DNA of 6,616 nt from Draconibacterium sp. (lineage in GTDB: Bacteria > Bacteroidota > Bacteroidia > Bacteroidales > Prolixibacteraceae): contig JAUVDE010000193.1 of NCBI GenBank assembly GCA_030595485.1, positions 1 to 6,616 of the forward strand, written 5' to 3'. Below, piece after piece: positions 5,961-6,616 of this stretch. The notes under the pieces are model-generated. The model had not been told where the DNA came from and made no database searches. It was given only the letters and a program-made list of their open reading frames with translations. Position numbers and translations under genes: made by a program. Numbering within the stretch: position 1 is the first letter of the stretch; every line of letters begins with the position of its first letter.

Positions 5961-6005
5961 AAAAAAAACCGAGTGACTGTTTTGCTGTATGCAAAGTCAC
6001 CCGGT
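5961..6005 (-). terminator. Strong intrinsic terminator of the TonB-C-like gene (- strand)
   Basis: On the - strand, 6005-6002 pairs with 5971-5968 (ACCG/CGGT). After one mismatch, 6000-5995 (GTGACT read on -) pairs with 5978-5973. The inner stem 5994-5991/5985-5982 closes a five-base loop. The run of eight A at 5961-5968 on the + strand is the U-tract of the - strand transcript. It lies 28 nt after the stop of the - strand gene. Confidence 0.9.
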
Positions 6006-6033
6006 GTATATATAACTTTAGTTTGGTTCTTAT

Positions 6034-6615
6034 TTATTGCAAAACAAACTTTACGTTAATGGCAATTGTTTTTCCTTTGTATTCTTCAATATCCAATTTT
6101 GTTATTTGGTAAATTACATGTTTTACTTCCGTCCTGAAGTATTTCGAGTAATCATCAAGCTTTTCATTCGGGGAATCATTCTCTTCAGAGCCAGATTTAT
6201 ATCCAATTACCACAACATCATCTACATGAATTGCTCCTTTGACGGGTTTCTCTGAAACAATATTGATAGCACCACTATTAAGTACCTTTACAAAAACTTG
6301 AGTTTTATTCTCAATATTGTCTTTTTGTGGGCGAAGCGGATACTTAATTTTTTGAGCTATAAACTTTCTTAGTTCAAGTTCTGAAGTTATTTTAACTACT
6401 GCCGATTTTGTTGTAATTATTATCACTCCATCTTTTGCATCAGCACCATATGTTGCCATTGCTGAAGCATCTTTTAGTACCGAAATATTTGCAATATCTT
6501 CAGGGGCAATATCATTTATGTCTTTGTCAGACCTTACTCCGTCAATAATAATCAGCGGATTTCCAGAATTGTATTTGGTTTTTGTCTGAATAATTATTTT
6601 GTCTTTTTCAGGACC
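6034..6615 (-). CDS. C-terminal part of a TonB-C/plug-like protein, 5' end cut by the window
   Basis: The frame is open to the window's right edge; 193 residues are visible and the start lies outside. The ATG at 6459 is internal, since the upstream sequence in frame is clearly conserved. The first part, NPLIIIDGVRSDKDIND, DIANISVLKDASAMATYGAD, AKDGVIIITTKS, is the core of a TonB-receptor plug domain (IDG...SI-VLKDASA-A-YG--A-GVI-ITTK). It is then followed by a domain like the C-terminus of TonB: LRKFIAQKIKYPLRPQ, then FVKVLNSGAINIV, ending GKTIAINVKFVLQ. Two protein types in Bacteroidota carry such tails: BlaR1/M56-like membrane metallopeptidases and TonB-like energy transducers with added plug-like repeats. 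The missing N-terminus would decide. An insertion inside the TonB-C-like part contains HVDDVVVIGYKSGSEEN, close to the LDEVVVVGYG stretch at the start of SusC receptors. The protein would sit in the inner membrane with this part in the periplasm. A strong terminator follows. Confidence 0.75.
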   Translation of the reverse strand, partial: GPEKDKIIIQTKTKYNSGNPLIIIDGVRSDKDINDIAPEDIANISVLKDASAMATYGADAKDGVIIITTKSAVVKITSELELRKFIAQKIKYPLRPQKDNIENKTQVFVKVLNSGAINIVSEKPVKGAIHVDDVVVIGYKSGSEENDSPNEKLDDYSKYFRTEVKHVIYQITKLDIEEYKGKTIAINVKFVLQ

Positions 6616-6616
6616 T

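Overview
The window reads as chromosomal DNA of a Bacteroidota bacterium, plausibly of the Marinilabiliales/Prolixibacteraceae type. This is inferred from the gene content (an exported GH97 glycosidase, a TonB-system protein with a SusC-style plug motif, a Bacteroidota-type Crp/Fnr regulator), the AT-rich sequence, and A-rich start regions that mostly lack a Shine-Dalgarno sequence. I assign no species.

Left part (1-2250, + strand): the 3' portion of a Crp/Fnr-family regulator is cut by the window edge. A 255-nt gap follows, holding a candidate Bacteroidota -7 promoter element and a strongly folded leader RNA (about 631-768). Then comes a two-gene operon: a TauE/SafE (TSUP) membrane transporter and, one base after its stop, a small P-loop protein with MobB-like features. 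The leader position, the MobB-like gene and some elements of the fold make a molybdenum-cofactor-type riboswitch a reasonable hypothesis. I could not test it against a covariance model. An imperfect hairpin with a short T-run ends the operon.

Middle (2253-3498, - strand): two exported proteins, probably one transcription unit. A UlaG-like metallo-beta-lactamase-fold hydrolase is upstream and a single-domain rhodanese is downstream. Divergent from them (3596-5545, + strand) is a full-length secreted GH97 glycosidase that carries the aspartate typical of the retaining (alpha-galactosidase-like) branch.

Right part (5546-6616): a 488-nt gene-free stretch between convergent genes. It starts with a four-fold CGAGNNN heptad and a strong terminator for the GH97 gene. 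It continues with a degenerate tandem array of about eight 42-bp units and ends with a strong terminator for the gene entering from the right. That gene, on the - strand and cut by the window end, encodes a plug-like segment followed by a TonB-C-like domain with a SusC-style VVVIGY motif inside it.

Most of the genes are ordinary housekeeping or accessory functions. The two signals most worth following are the leader RNA upstream of the TSUP/MobB-like operon and the 42-bp repeat array.
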